Below are positions 56,162 to 64,000 of a stretch of 64,000 bases of DNA, in pieces. Source of the stretch: Candidatus Omnitrophota bacterium. Lineage in GTDB: Bacteria > Hinthialibacterota > Hinthialibacteria > Hinthialibacterales > Hinthialibacteraceae. The DNA is taken from assembly GCA_013177805.1 (NCBI GenBank), contig JABLXU010000031.1, positions 1-64,000 on the forward strand, read 5' to 3'. The translations under genes and the position numbers were made by a program. Below the pieces are notes generated by a model. That model did no database searches, had not been told where the DNA came from, and saw only the letters and a list, made by a program, of their open reading frames with translations. Position 1 is the stretch's first letter, and each line of letters begins with the position of its first letter.

Positions 56162-58522
56162 ATGAGCAAGAAGCGATTCAATCAGTTGGCATTGGGGATT
56201 CTGCTTGGGGGGATTTTGATGGCAAATACCGTGCCTGCCGCCGGGGCGGTATCCGTGACGCCCGTGGTTCCATTCAAGGCCGTGCCCTTCAATCTGCAGG
56301 ATGTGCGCTTGTTGAAAGGTCCGTTCCGTGCCGCCATGGAGCTCGACGCGGCATACCTGATCCGGATCAACCGTGACCGCCTATTGGCCTGGTTCCGCAA
56401 GGAAGCGGGACTGGAGCCAAAAGCGGAGGTGTACGGCGGATGGGAATCGCAGGGCGTGGCGGGACACACGCTGGGGCATTATCTGTCTGCCTGTTCGCTG
56501 CTGTATGCCTCGACCGGACTCTTGATGATGAAAGATCAGGTGGACTATATCGTGGACGAACTGGAAGTCTGTCAGAACGCCAATGGCAACGGGTACGTGG
56601 CTGCGATCCCGGAAGGGAAACGGATTTTTCAGGAAATCGCGGCGGGGGATATCCGTGCCCAAGGTTTCGACCTGAATGGCGGTTGGGTGCCGTTTTACAC
56701 CTTGCATAAGCTCTTGGCGGGCCTGCGGGACGCGTACCATTATTGTGAGAATCCCAAAGCCCTGGCCATCGCGGTCCGGCTGGCGGATTTCGTGGAGAAA
56801 ACCCTCTCGGGGCTGAACGAAGAGCAAATGCAGGCCATCCTGAAATGCGAGCACGGAGGGATGAACGAAGTCCTCGCCGACCTCTACGCCGACACCGGCG
56901 AGACGCGTTACCTGGCGCTTTCCCGGCGGTTCCACCACAAGGCGGTGTTGGATCCGCTGGTCCAAGGCGAAGACCGCCTGCAAGGCTTGCACGGCAACAC
57001 GCAAATCCCCAAACTGATCGGCCTGGCGCGGCGCTATGAACTCACAGGCGATCCAAATGACCGCCAGGCGGCCGAATTCTTCTGGGACCGGGTGGTGCAT
57101 CATCATTCGTATGTTATCGGCGGGCACAGCGATCGGGAGCATTTCGGCCCGCCGGACCAGTTGAGCAACCGCCTCAGCGCCAACACCGCGGAAACATGCA
57201 ATACCTACAATATGCTCAAACTGACCCGCCACTTGTTTACCTGGAAGGCCGCGGCGGAGCTGGCCGATTACTACGAGCGCGCGCTTTACAACCACATCCT
57301 GGCCTCGCAAAATCCCGGGGACGGCATGCTGTGCTATTTCATCCCCCTGAAGTCCGGCGCGTACAAAACTTATTCGACGCCCTTTGACAGTTTTTGGTGC
57401 TGCGTGGGCACGGGCATCGAAAACCACGCGAAATATGGGGATAGTATTTATTTCCACGATGAGGACGGGATATATGTTAACCTCTTCATCGCCTCCGACC
57501 TTTTCTGGCGGGACAAAAAACTGAAATTGCGGCAGGAGACCGGGTATCCCGAACAAGATACGTCCACCCTGACGATCACCTGCGAGGAACCGGCCGAGTG
57601 GGCGTTGCGGATTCGTTACCCCGCCTGGGCGCAAGCGGGAATCCAGATCAAGGTTAATGACGAACCGCAGGCCCTCCAGGCTCGGCCGGGGAGTTACGTG
57701 GCTATCAAGCGGGTGTGGAAAAGCGGGGATCGCGTGGAGATTCAAATCCCCATGACCCTGCGGCTGGAAGCCATGCCCGACAATCCCCGCCGTGTGGCGA
57801 TTCTTTACGGCCCCTTGGTGCTGGCAGGAGATCTGGGACCTATCGAGAATCCCGAGGCGGAATCCCCCTATTTCGCGCCTGTGTTCATCACCGGAAATAA
57901 ACCGGTGAGTGAGTGGGTGCAAGCGGTGGAGAACCTGCCCTGCACATTCAAAACCGTGAACGTGGGCCGGCCGCGCGACGTGGTGCTTTATCCCTTTTAC
58001 CGCATGCACCACAAGCGCTACGCGGTCTATTGGGATCTGTTCACACCGGAACAGTGGACCGAGCGCGAAGCGGCCTCCAAGGCGGAGCAGGAACGGATCC
58101 GGAAACTCGAGGCCGTCACGGTGGACGCGCTGCGTCCCGGCGAAACGCCATCCGAGCGCGATCACGCCCTGCAGGAAGAAAAAAGCGGCGCGGGGGAATT
58201 CAACGGACGCGCTTTCCGCCATTCCCTCGGCGGCTGGTTTTCGTATGAACTGAAAGTCTTGCCGGATACGCCCATGGATCTGCTCTGCACGTACTGGGGC
58301 AGCGACAGCGGCAACCGGACCTTTGCTGTGCTGGTGGAGGGAACCCGGATCGCCACGCAAACACTCAACAACGATAAACCCGGTGAATTTTTTGACATGA
58401 CGTATCCCCTCCCCCAGGAACTCACCCAGGGAAAGGATAAGGTGACTGTGCGCTTCGAAGCGCATCCCGGGAATTACGCGGGCGGTGTGTTTGGAATCCG
58501 GATGATCAAGCGGGATGAATGA
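56162..58522 (+). CDS. Beta-L-arabinofuranosidase, GH127 family (DUF1680)
   Basis: 786 residues. A signal peptide ends near PAAGA. The (alpha/alpha)6 barrel has FNLQDVRLLKGPFRAAMELD and QGVAGHTLGHYLSACSLLYA. The zinc-thiolate active site is Glu344 and Cys346 (AETCNTYNM) and Cys413-Cys414 (FWCCVGTGIENHAKY), the same set as Glu338, Cys340, Cys417 and Cys418 of the Bifidobacterium enzyme. A C-terminal beta-sandwich (GGWFSYELKVLPDTPMDLLC) is extra. It removes L-arabinofuranose; related members take other sugars. Confidence 0.93.
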   Translation: MSKKRFNQLALGILLGGILMANTVPAAGAVSVTPVVPFKAVPFNLQDVRLLKGPFRAAMELDAAYLIRINRDRLLAWFRKEAGLEPKAEVYGGWESQGVAGHTLGHYLSACSLLYASTGLLMMKDQVDYIVDELEVCQNANGNGYVAAIPEGKRIFQEIAAGDIRAQGFDLNGGWVPFYTLHKLLAGLRDAYHYCENPKALAIAVRLADFVEKTLSGLNEEQMQAILKCEHGGMNEVLADLYADTGETRYLALSRRFHHKAVLDPLVQGEDRLQGLHGNTQIPKLIGLARRYELTGDPNDRQAAEFFWDRVVHHHSYVIGGHSDREHFGPPDQLSNRLSANTAETCNTYNMLKLTRHLFTWKAAAELADYYERALYNHILASQNPGDGMLCYFIPLKSGAYKTYSTPFDSFWCCVGTGIENHAKYGDSIYFHDEDGIYVNLFIASDLFWRDKKLKLRQETGYPEQDTSTLTITCEEPAEWALRIRYPAWAQAGIQIKVNDEPQALQARPGSYVAIKRVWKSGDRVEIQIPMTLRLEAMPDNPRRVAILYGPLVLAGDLGPIENPEAESPYFAPVFITGNKPVSEWVQAVENLPCTFKTVNVGRPRDVVLYPFYRMHHKRYAVYWDLFTPEQWTEREAASKAEQERIRKLEAVTVDALRPGETPSERDHALQEEKSGAGEFNGRAFRHSLGGWFSYELKVLPDTPMDLLCTYWGSDSGNRTFAVLVEGTRIATQTLNNDKPGEFFDMTYPLPQELTQGKDKVTVRFEAHPGNYAGGVFGIRMIKRDE

Positions 58523-58677
58523 TTTCGCTTACTCCACCGACTTTTGTGGTTAGAGAATTTAGCAGGGAGAGATCTCGGTGTCAGCCCGGGTATTGGAATT
58601 TTAAAAAGTTTGATGGATTATACTTTATCACATTATCTTATCCTTATTGTGAGAATGCTTCGGGGTGATCAAAAAAC

Positions 58678-59835
58678 ATGCATCAATTCAGAAGTACCAT
58701 GACACAATCCCGATTCCGCGCATCGATCGTAATTCCCTGCGGAATGTTTTTGCTGCTGGCCTCCGGATTGGCACGCTCAGTCGATTCCCTTACCGAAACA
58801 GCCATCGACCGCGAGACGCTGGACCGCTGGGCCGCTCCGTACCGTGGATGGCATTACTACCCGGAGCATGTGATCTCCGCGAAACCCAACATCCCCGGGT
58901 ATGAGCAATTCCAATCCACGGATGTGCCCACGGTTTACCAGATTCCCGGGGATGACAAATGGTACATGAGCTTTATCGGCTTCGATGGCCATGGCTACCA
59001 GTCGTTCGTGGCGGAAAGCGAGGATTTGATCCACTGGCGGCACAAAGGCCTGGCCATGGGCTTCGGCCCCGAGGGCGAGTTTGATTTCGGCGGACGGGTG
59101 ATCGGCGCATTTTTGTATGAATCGTACGACATCCAAGCCCCCCGGCTCCTCAAGAAAAAGGATGGTAAATTTTGGACGCTGTACGGCGCGTATCCCCGGC
59201 AGGGCGGTTATGAATTGCGCCCGGGTTATGAAGGTGTGGCGTGCAGTGAAGATGGCCTGACCTGGCAACGGGCGAAGGATCAGCCCATCCTCTCTGTGCA
59301 TGACGTGGATTGCGGAACGTGGGAGAAGGATTGCATCTATCAGCCTTGGCTGGTAGAGCACGAGGGAAGCTATTTCAATTTCTACAACGCCGCCAACGGC
59401 AGCGTGGAGCAGATGGGCCTGGCGCTGTCCAGCGATTTGCTCAATTGGAAGCGGTTCCCGGAGAATCCGGTCCTCCGCAATACGCCGGGCGGGTATGACG
59501 CCCAATTTTGCTCGGACGGAAAGGTGTTCCGGGACGGCGATCACTGGGTGATGTTCTATTTCGGCGTGGGGCGGGGCGGCGCGCATATCATGGCCGCCTT
59601 TTCGCGGGACTTGCACCGTTGGACGGTGCATCCCGAACCGCTGTACAAGGCCGGCGGCCATCCCGGCGGCTTGGACAAGCAATACGCGCACAAAATCTCG
59701 CTGGTGTTCAATCCGCAGAATCAAACCTATTACATGTACTATTGCGCGGTGGGCGGCCAAGGCCGAGGCATTGGCTTGATTACCAGCAAGCCGGTAGGGG
59801 TGTCCTCGAGTCCCCCGGCTATAGAAAAAGAGTGA
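58678..59835 (+). CDS. Secreted five-bladed propeller hydrolase (GH43/GH32/GH117-like)
   Basis: 385 residues. An N-terminal signal (IVIPCGMFLLLASGLA). Repeated blade motifs (KWYMSFIGFDGHGYQSF, EDLIHWRHKG, EDGLTWQRAKDQP, DHWVMFYFG, FSRDLHRWTVHP, QTYYMYYCAVG) are typical of a five-bladed beta-propeller. Candidate acids lie in STDVPTVYQ and CIYQPWLVEH. Exact family unresolved. It follows the GH127 gene by 155 bases. A second ATG at 58699 is possible. Confidence 0.78.
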   Translation: MHQFRSTMTQSRFRASIVIPCGMFLLLASGLARSVDSLTETAIDRETLDRWAAPYRGWHYYPEHVISAKPNIPGYEQFQSTDVPTVYQIPGDDKWYMSFIGFDGHGYQSFVAESEDLIHWRHKGLAMGFGPEGEFDFGGRVIGAFLYESYDIQAPRLLKKKDGKFWTLYGAYPRQGGYELRPGYEGVACSEDGLTWQRAKDQPILSVHDVDCGTWEKDCIYQPWLVEHEGSYFNFYNAANGSVEQMGLALSSDLLNWKRFPENPVLRNTPGGYDAQFCSDGKVFRDGDHWVMFYFGVGRGGAHIMAAFSRDLHRWTVHPEPLYKAGGHPGGLDKQYAHKISLVFNPQNQTYYMYYCAVGGQGRGIGLITSKPVGVSSSPPAIEKE

Positions 59836-59848
59836 ATTTCTTAGCTGT

Positions 59849-61057
59849 TTAACGTTCTATCCATTCGCGCAGCGGATGCTCCCGGTCCCGCAAGGGAAAC
59901 GGCACGCGCGCCTTGGCCTTGTGGGCGTGATACACCGCGCAGACCATCTCCACCGCCCAGCGGGCATCCTCGCCGCTGCACTGGGGGGGCGTGCCGGTCT
60001 CGATGGCATGAATCAAATTGCGGATGGGGTGATTGAGAACCGCGGGTTTGGTATATTTCCGCACCGATTCCAGCGGCCTCCACGTCATATCCGGATCTCC
60101 CAAGGTCAAGAACGGGCAGTCGAGAACAAACGCGCCCACGCTTTCCTGATACGTTAAAATCCGCTTCGTGCCGAAAATTTCGAATCCCCATTTGGATAGC
60201 CGTTTTTCTTTATAGTCGAACGGCCGGTTCCATTCCGCTGGTCCTTTCACGGATGACCAGCGGTAGAGGATATTGCCGGGGAATTGGTACTCGGCGCGCA
60301 CCGTGTCTCCGGCCACGGTATAGGGTTCCTGGCCCCGGCGGACATCGGAGGGAGTAGCGTCCCGGCCGTCCACAGTGACTGACGCAAAACACCACAGGGG
60401 ATCGGCGTGGAGGAAGAAGCGCATGATATCCATGTCGTGCGAACCGAGAACGATGAGGTCTTCTCCGCCCACGCGCGCGTCCTGCTTGCCTTGGAAACGG
60501 AACTCGAGGATCGGGCCGAAATATTCCTCCTGAATGAGTTGTTGGATGAGCAGGAACGGATCCATGAAACGGCGGGTGTGGGCCACGGCGATTTTGCAAC
60601 CGTGCTTCTGGGCGGCGGCGAGAATCTCATCGGCTTCGCGGGGAAACTCGGTGATGGGTTTTTCGATATACAGATGCGCGCCGGCCTCAAGGGCGGCCAA
60701 GGCCATTTCCCGGTGGCCATCGGGCTGGCGGGACGCGATGCTGACCAAGTCGGGTTTTTCTTTTTCGAGCATTTCATGATAATCGAGATACGCCCGCGGC
60801 GCGCCGGTGCGCCGGGCGGCGGCCTCCAGGCCCACCGGATCCGCGTCGGCCACGGCGGCCAGGGTGACGTTCTCGAGGCCGTTGAAGATGGTATCGAGCC
60901 CGTGCCCGTAATCGCCTCCTCCCGTGCGGCCGATGACGGCGGCCTTGTAGGTAGGGGAGGACGCAGCGATCCCGAACCGTTTGGAACTCAGGAACGAAGC
61001 CCCAGCGAGCCATCCGCTGCGCTGGAGAAAGGAACGGCGGTTGGAATGAGTGGTCAT
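59849..61057 (-). CDS. Tat-exported Gfo/Idh/MocA family oxidoreductase
   Basis: 402 residues from the ATG at 61057. The Tat motif NRRSFLQRSG and a hydrophobic stretch (WLAGASFLSS) predict periplasmic location. The Rossmann domain reads YKAAVIGRTGGGDYG and the nucleotide-pocket lysine is in LYIEKPITE. The catalytic-domain residues RFMDPFLLIQQL and GSHDMDIMRFF match Gfo-like enzymes. Periplasmic members act on sugar substrates with bound NAD(P). Convergent with the preceding hydrolase, 13 bases apart. Confidence 0.9.
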   Translation of the reverse strand: MTTHSNRRSFLQRSGWLAGASFLSSKRFGIAASSPTYKAAVIGRTGGGDYGHGLDTIFNGLENVTLAAVADADPVGLEAAARRTGAPRAYLDYHEMLEKEKPDLVSIASRQPDGHREMALAALEAGAHLYIEKPITEFPREADEILAAAQKHGCKIAVAHTRRFMDPFLLIQQLIQEEYFGPILEFRFQGKQDARVGGEDLIVLGSHDMDIMRFFLHADPLWCFASVTVDGRDATPSDVRRGQEPYTVAGDTVRAEYQFPGNILYRWSSVKGPAEWNRPFDYKEKRLSKWGFEIFGTKRILTYQESVGAFVLDCPFLTLGDPDMTWRPLESVRKYTKPAVLNHPIRNLIHAIETGTPPQCSGEDARWAVEMVCAVYHAHKAKARVPFPLRDREHPLREWIER

Positions 61058-61319
61058 GGATTTGGCCTCGCGCACAATGGGTTCAGAATACGGAAGCAGA
61101 GCACCTTTTTTTTATCACAACAATTTATTCGATGGCAGAGGAAGGATGAAATTCACCCTGAAGAGAGTATTCTGGCAGGAGTGGACCTGGGTCTCCGTCC
61201 TCATTCCGTTTACCCCATTCGGTGCGCCTTTCCGGGATGAACCGTGTTGATAAAGTGCCTGCCCCTGACTTCATGGAATTTGATAATTATGCAAAATGAA
61301 AGCCAAAGGAGTGTTGCCC

Positions 61320-64000
61320 ATGAATCCCCAAACGATCCAACCGGTTGTCTGGTGCTTTGTAGTGTGCGCGATTCTAACCGCCGGTGGGGCCGGCGCGGCG
61401 AGTGATCTGGAATACACAGCCCCCTTCGTGGAGGGCAGCCAATACGATCCCACCGTTCCGGCGCCGGAGGTCACCCTGGGGTATCCCGTGGGATCGCGCC
61501 CGGCGGATTCACAGGAAATCCTGCGCTATTTTCAGACCTTGAGCAGCACAGTGAAGCATGTTCAACTCCGCACCTACGGCGAAACCCACGAAGGGCGCGA
61601 TTTGTTTTACCTGGTGGTCTCGTCACCGGAAAACATGGCCCGGTTGGAAGAGATCCGGTGGCGGATTGGCAAATTGGCCGATCCGTCCAAACTCCGGGAA
61701 GGAGAGGACGCGCAAGTCCTCCTCCGCGAGACGCCCGCGGTGGCCTGGATGGCCTACAGCATTCACGGGGATGAACTTTCCAGCTCCGACGCGGCCCTCT
61801 GGGTGGCGTACCAGCTGGCGGCGGGGAATGATGAAACCAGCCGGAAGATCCGCGACAACGTGGTGGTCTGCATCGATCCCCTGCAGAATCCGGACGGGCG
61901 TGAGCGGGCTCTCGCGCAAACCCGGATGTTTGCCTCCAAGGTGGTCAATCCCGACGTCCAAAGCGCGCAACACAACGGCATGTGGCCCTGGGGGCGGGGG
62001 AATCACTATTTTTTCGATTTGAACCGAGATTTCTTTATCCTGTCGCAACCCGAGACCCGGGCGCGGGTCAGCGCCATGCGGGACTGGAATCCCCAGATGG
62101 GTGTGGATTCGCACGAAATGGGTTCCTTGGATACCTATCTCTTTTCGCCTCCGCGTGAACCCATCAATCCTTACCTGTCGCCCATCTATCTGAAGTGGAT
62201 GCGTGTTTTCGCGGAAAACCAGGCGAAGGCCTTCGACCGGCATGGCTGGAGTTACTATACCCGCGAATGGCTGGACAACTGGTTTCCGGGCTACACGGAT
62301 TGGATCGCCTACACGGGCGCCATCTGGATCTTGTATGAACAGGCGGGGACCTCAGGGACTGTGGTGCGCCGGGACGACGGCACCGCCATGACTTACCGGG
62401 AAACGGTCCATCACCACATCGTCAGTTCGTTATCCAACCTCAGCACCCTGGCGGAGAACCGGCAAGAGATCTTGAAAGATTATTATGAGGAAAAGCAAAA
62501 GGCCCTGCGGCCGCCAGGTGAGAATGAAATCCAGGCGTATCTCATCGAACCAGCCACCAACACCACGCGGGAGACGGTTTTTCTGGAGAATCTCCTGCGG
62601 CTGGGTATCGAAATCCATCGCTCGCATGAGCCGTTCCTGGCCACGGGACTGCGGACACCGCTGGGCGCGTACGTGGCCCGGCGGTCATTCCCTTCAGGAA
62701 CCTGGATCATCCCCACGCGGCAGCCGTTGAAGAACCTGGTGAACGCCATCCTGGAATTCGACACGCGCATGAAGGATGAATTCCTGGCCGAAGAGAGGTT
62801 TTACCTGGAGAAAAAGAACCAATCGCGTATGTACGACATCTCCGCTTGGTCGATGCCCATTGCCTACGGAGTGACCTGTTACCAAGCCACCGCGCCCGTG
62901 AATCCCTTCACTACCCGGGTGGCCCGTGTCCCCCTGCCCGAAGGAAAATGCCCGGAAACACGGCCCGCATACGGATACGGATTGTCCACGGCGGATGACG
63001 CCTCGACTCTGGCGGTCACCCGCTTGTTGGAGAAGGGATTCGCGGTGCGGGCCAGCGATAAGGAATTCCGTTTGGGTTACCGGACCTTTCCCAGAGGCAG
63101 TTTTTTGCTGCGGAATGTCGAAAACCGGGACCGCGCGCATGAGGAGATCGTCCGGATCAGCCAGGAAACCGGCGCGGCGTTTTACGGAGCCGACACCGCG
63201 TTGGATCTGAACGGTATCGACCTCGGCGGACAGCATTTCAAACTGCTGGCCGCTCCCCGCGTGGCGGTGATGATGGGCCGCCCGGTCAGCACTACGTCGT
63301 ATGGAGCCATATGGCATCTCCTGGATGAGCGGTACCGCTACCGCGTATCGTCCCTCGATATCGATTCGTTGATGGAATGGGATTTGAGGAATTACAACGT
63401 GATTCTCATTCCTTCCGGTGAAATCCGCTCCGGCGTGCGGGAAAGCGGCCTGGAGAAGTTGAAATTGTGGGTAGAAAACGGCGGAACCTTGATCGCGCTG
63501 GGCTCAGCGGTCTCAATGGTAACCGATGCCAAAACCGGCCTGTCCACGGTACGTGAGCGGGGGGACGTTTTGGATAAACTGGAAGAATACGAAGAAGCGG
63601 TGGAACGGGAGGAGCGGGCGCTTACTGCCACCGCCAGCCAAGCGGACGTGTGGGAATACCATCCGGCGGTCCACTCGGCGACGAAGGAAGAAAAAGCGAA
63701 GCCGGAAAACGTAGAAAAACTCAAAAGGCAGGAGGAATGGGAACGGCGGTTCAGTCCCCAAGGTGCGTTGTTACTCGCCCGGACCGATCCTTACCACTGG
63801 CTGGCGTATGGCGTGAGCAATCCGGTGGTGGTGATGACCGGCGGCCGCGGGGTTTTTTATTCCAAACCGCCGGTGGAAACGGCAGTCCGCTTCGCGGATG
63901 AAGCCTCTCTCCGCGTCAGCGGCCTGCTCTGGCCGGAAGCGCGGAAACGCCTGGCCAAGACAGCTTACGCCACCCGCGAAGGCCGGGGCAAAGGGCAGAT
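61320..64000 (+). CDS. Secreted M14-type zinc carboxypeptidase (3' partial)
   Basis: 893 visible codons, continuing past the right edge. The start is at ATG 61320 with AAAGGAG eight bases upstream. Signal peptide MNPQTIQPVVWCFVVCAILT. The zinc ligands are His149 and Glu152 (SIHGDELSSSD) and His265 (GVDSHEMGS). The likely catalytic Glu is in LYEQAGTSG. The other half of the protein is a long C-terminal region with a flavodoxin- or GATase-like segment (NVILIPSGEIRSG, LKLWVENGGTLIALG), a common extension in large M14-like proteins, and a coiled coil (KLEEYEEAVEREERAL). It removes C-terminal amino acids or cleaves peptidoglycan peptides. The full length is not visible. Confidence 0.88.
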   Translation, partial: MNPQTIQPVVWCFVVCAILTAGGAGAASDLEYTAPFVEGSQYDPTVPAPEVTLGYPVGSRPADSQEILRYFQTLSSTVKHVQLRTYGETHEGRDLFYLVVSSPENMARLEEIRWRIGKLADPSKLREGEDAQVLLRETPAVAWMAYSIHGDELSSSDAALWVAYQLAAGNDETSRKIRDNVVVCIDPLQNPDGRERALAQTRMFASKVVNPDVQSAQHNGMWPWGRGNHYFFDLNRDFFILSQPETRARVSAMRDWNPQMGVDSHEMGSLDTYLFSPPREPINPYLSPIYLKWMRVFAENQAKAFDRHGWSYYTREWLDNWFPGYTDWIAYTGAIWILYEQAGTSGTVVRRDDGTAMTYRETVHHHIVSSLSNLSTLAENRQEILKDYYEEKQKALRPPGENEIQAYLIEPATNTTRETVFLENLLRLGIEIHRSHEPFLATGLRTPLGAYVARRSFPSGTWIIPTRQPLKNLVNAILEFDTRMKDEFLAEERFYLEKKNQSRMYDISAWSMPIAYGVTCYQATAPVNPFTTRVARVPLPEGKCPETRPAYGYGLSTADDASTLAVTRLLEKGFAVRASDKEFRLGYRTFPRGSFLLRNVENRDRAHEEIVRISQETGAAFYGADTALDLNGIDLGGQHFKLLAAPRVAVMMGRPVSTTSYGAIWHLLDERYRYRVSSLDIDSLMEWDLRNYNVILIPSGEIRSGVRESGLEKLKLWVENGGTLIALGSAVSMVTDAKTGLSTVRERGDVLDKLEEYEEAVEREERALTATASQADVWEYHPAVHSATKEEKAKPENVEKLKRQEEWERRFSPQGALLLARTDPYHWLAYGVSNPVVVMTGGRGVFYSKPPVETAVRFADEASLRVSGLLWPEARKRLAKTAYATREGRGKGQ

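Noticed and set aside
56381..58465. Minus-strand frame of 694 codons opposite the GH127 gene
   Set aside because: Long, but it is antisense to a gene with all catalytic residues conserved and has no motif of its own.

Overview
The window looks like one stretch of chromosome from an uncultured Gram-negative bacterium, moderately GC-rich. Supporting features are Sec and Tat signal peptides, hopanoid synthesis, a quinol-type nitric oxide reductase, a lone type IV prepilin-like protein, large secreted glycosidases next to a Tat-exported Gfo/Idh/MocA protein, and beta-helix 'anchor Q' proteins. This mix is familiar from PVC-related and Hydrogenedentes/Sumerlaeota-like genomes. No rRNA or ribosomal protein genes are present, so the phylum is only a guess. 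Most of the window is ordinary chromosome. The one clear mobile remnant is a dead tyrosine recombinase beside a tRNA at 21.5-21.96 kb.

Layout. 0-3.8 kb: end of a Q/M-rich coiled-coil protein, a GT39 membrane glycosyltransferase and a small secreted protein, closed by a bidirectional terminator. 3.8-7.7 kb: three-subunit molybdenum hydroxylase of the periplasmic aldehyde oxidoreductase (PaoABC-like) type. 8.4-13.2 kb: tRNA-Glu, HtrA/DegP, Lon and Hsp20, a protein quality-control block. 13.4-20.8 kb: secreted carbohydrate-active proteins and a HEAT-like protein. 21-22 kb: repeat-rich and AT-rich gap, dead integrase, tRNA(CAT). 22-26 kb: SnoaL-like protein, quinol nitric oxide reductase and an Rrf2/NsrR-like iron-sulfur regulator. 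26-32 kb: enolase-superfamily enzyme, XerD, MBL hydrolase, prepilin-like protein and an orphan PduT-PduS pair. 32-38.2 kb: Hel308-like helicase with a C-terminal OmpR-type winged helix, NagA, two tiny Cys-rich proteins, LepA. 38.9-43.2 kb: secreted beta-helix protein, cupin, ATP sulfurylase. 43.5-49.6 kb: envelope genes (SLT transglycosylase, DUF58, paired PH-domain proteins, membrane protein, ABC-2 exporter). 50-54.4 kb: squalene-hopene cyclase and HpnH (hopanoids), then QueE and QueD (queuosine). 54.8-64 kb: secreted degradative cluster (BNR/sialidase-like, GH127, five-bladed propeller hydrolase, Tat Gfo/Idh/MocA, M14 peptidase running off the window).

How it fits together: the organism appears to be a heterotroph that breaks down polysaccharides or glycoproteins outside the cytoplasm, recycles amino sugars (NagA) and detoxifies aldehydes and NO. 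It may also own a microcompartment, since an iron-sulfur shell protein and its flavo/iron-sulfur partner are encoded here without the rest of such an operon. The observations I consider most worth following are the helicase-winged helix fusion, the orphan PduS/PduT pair, the integrase fossil with two adjacent stop codons at the tRNA, and palindromic candidate operators at several promoters.
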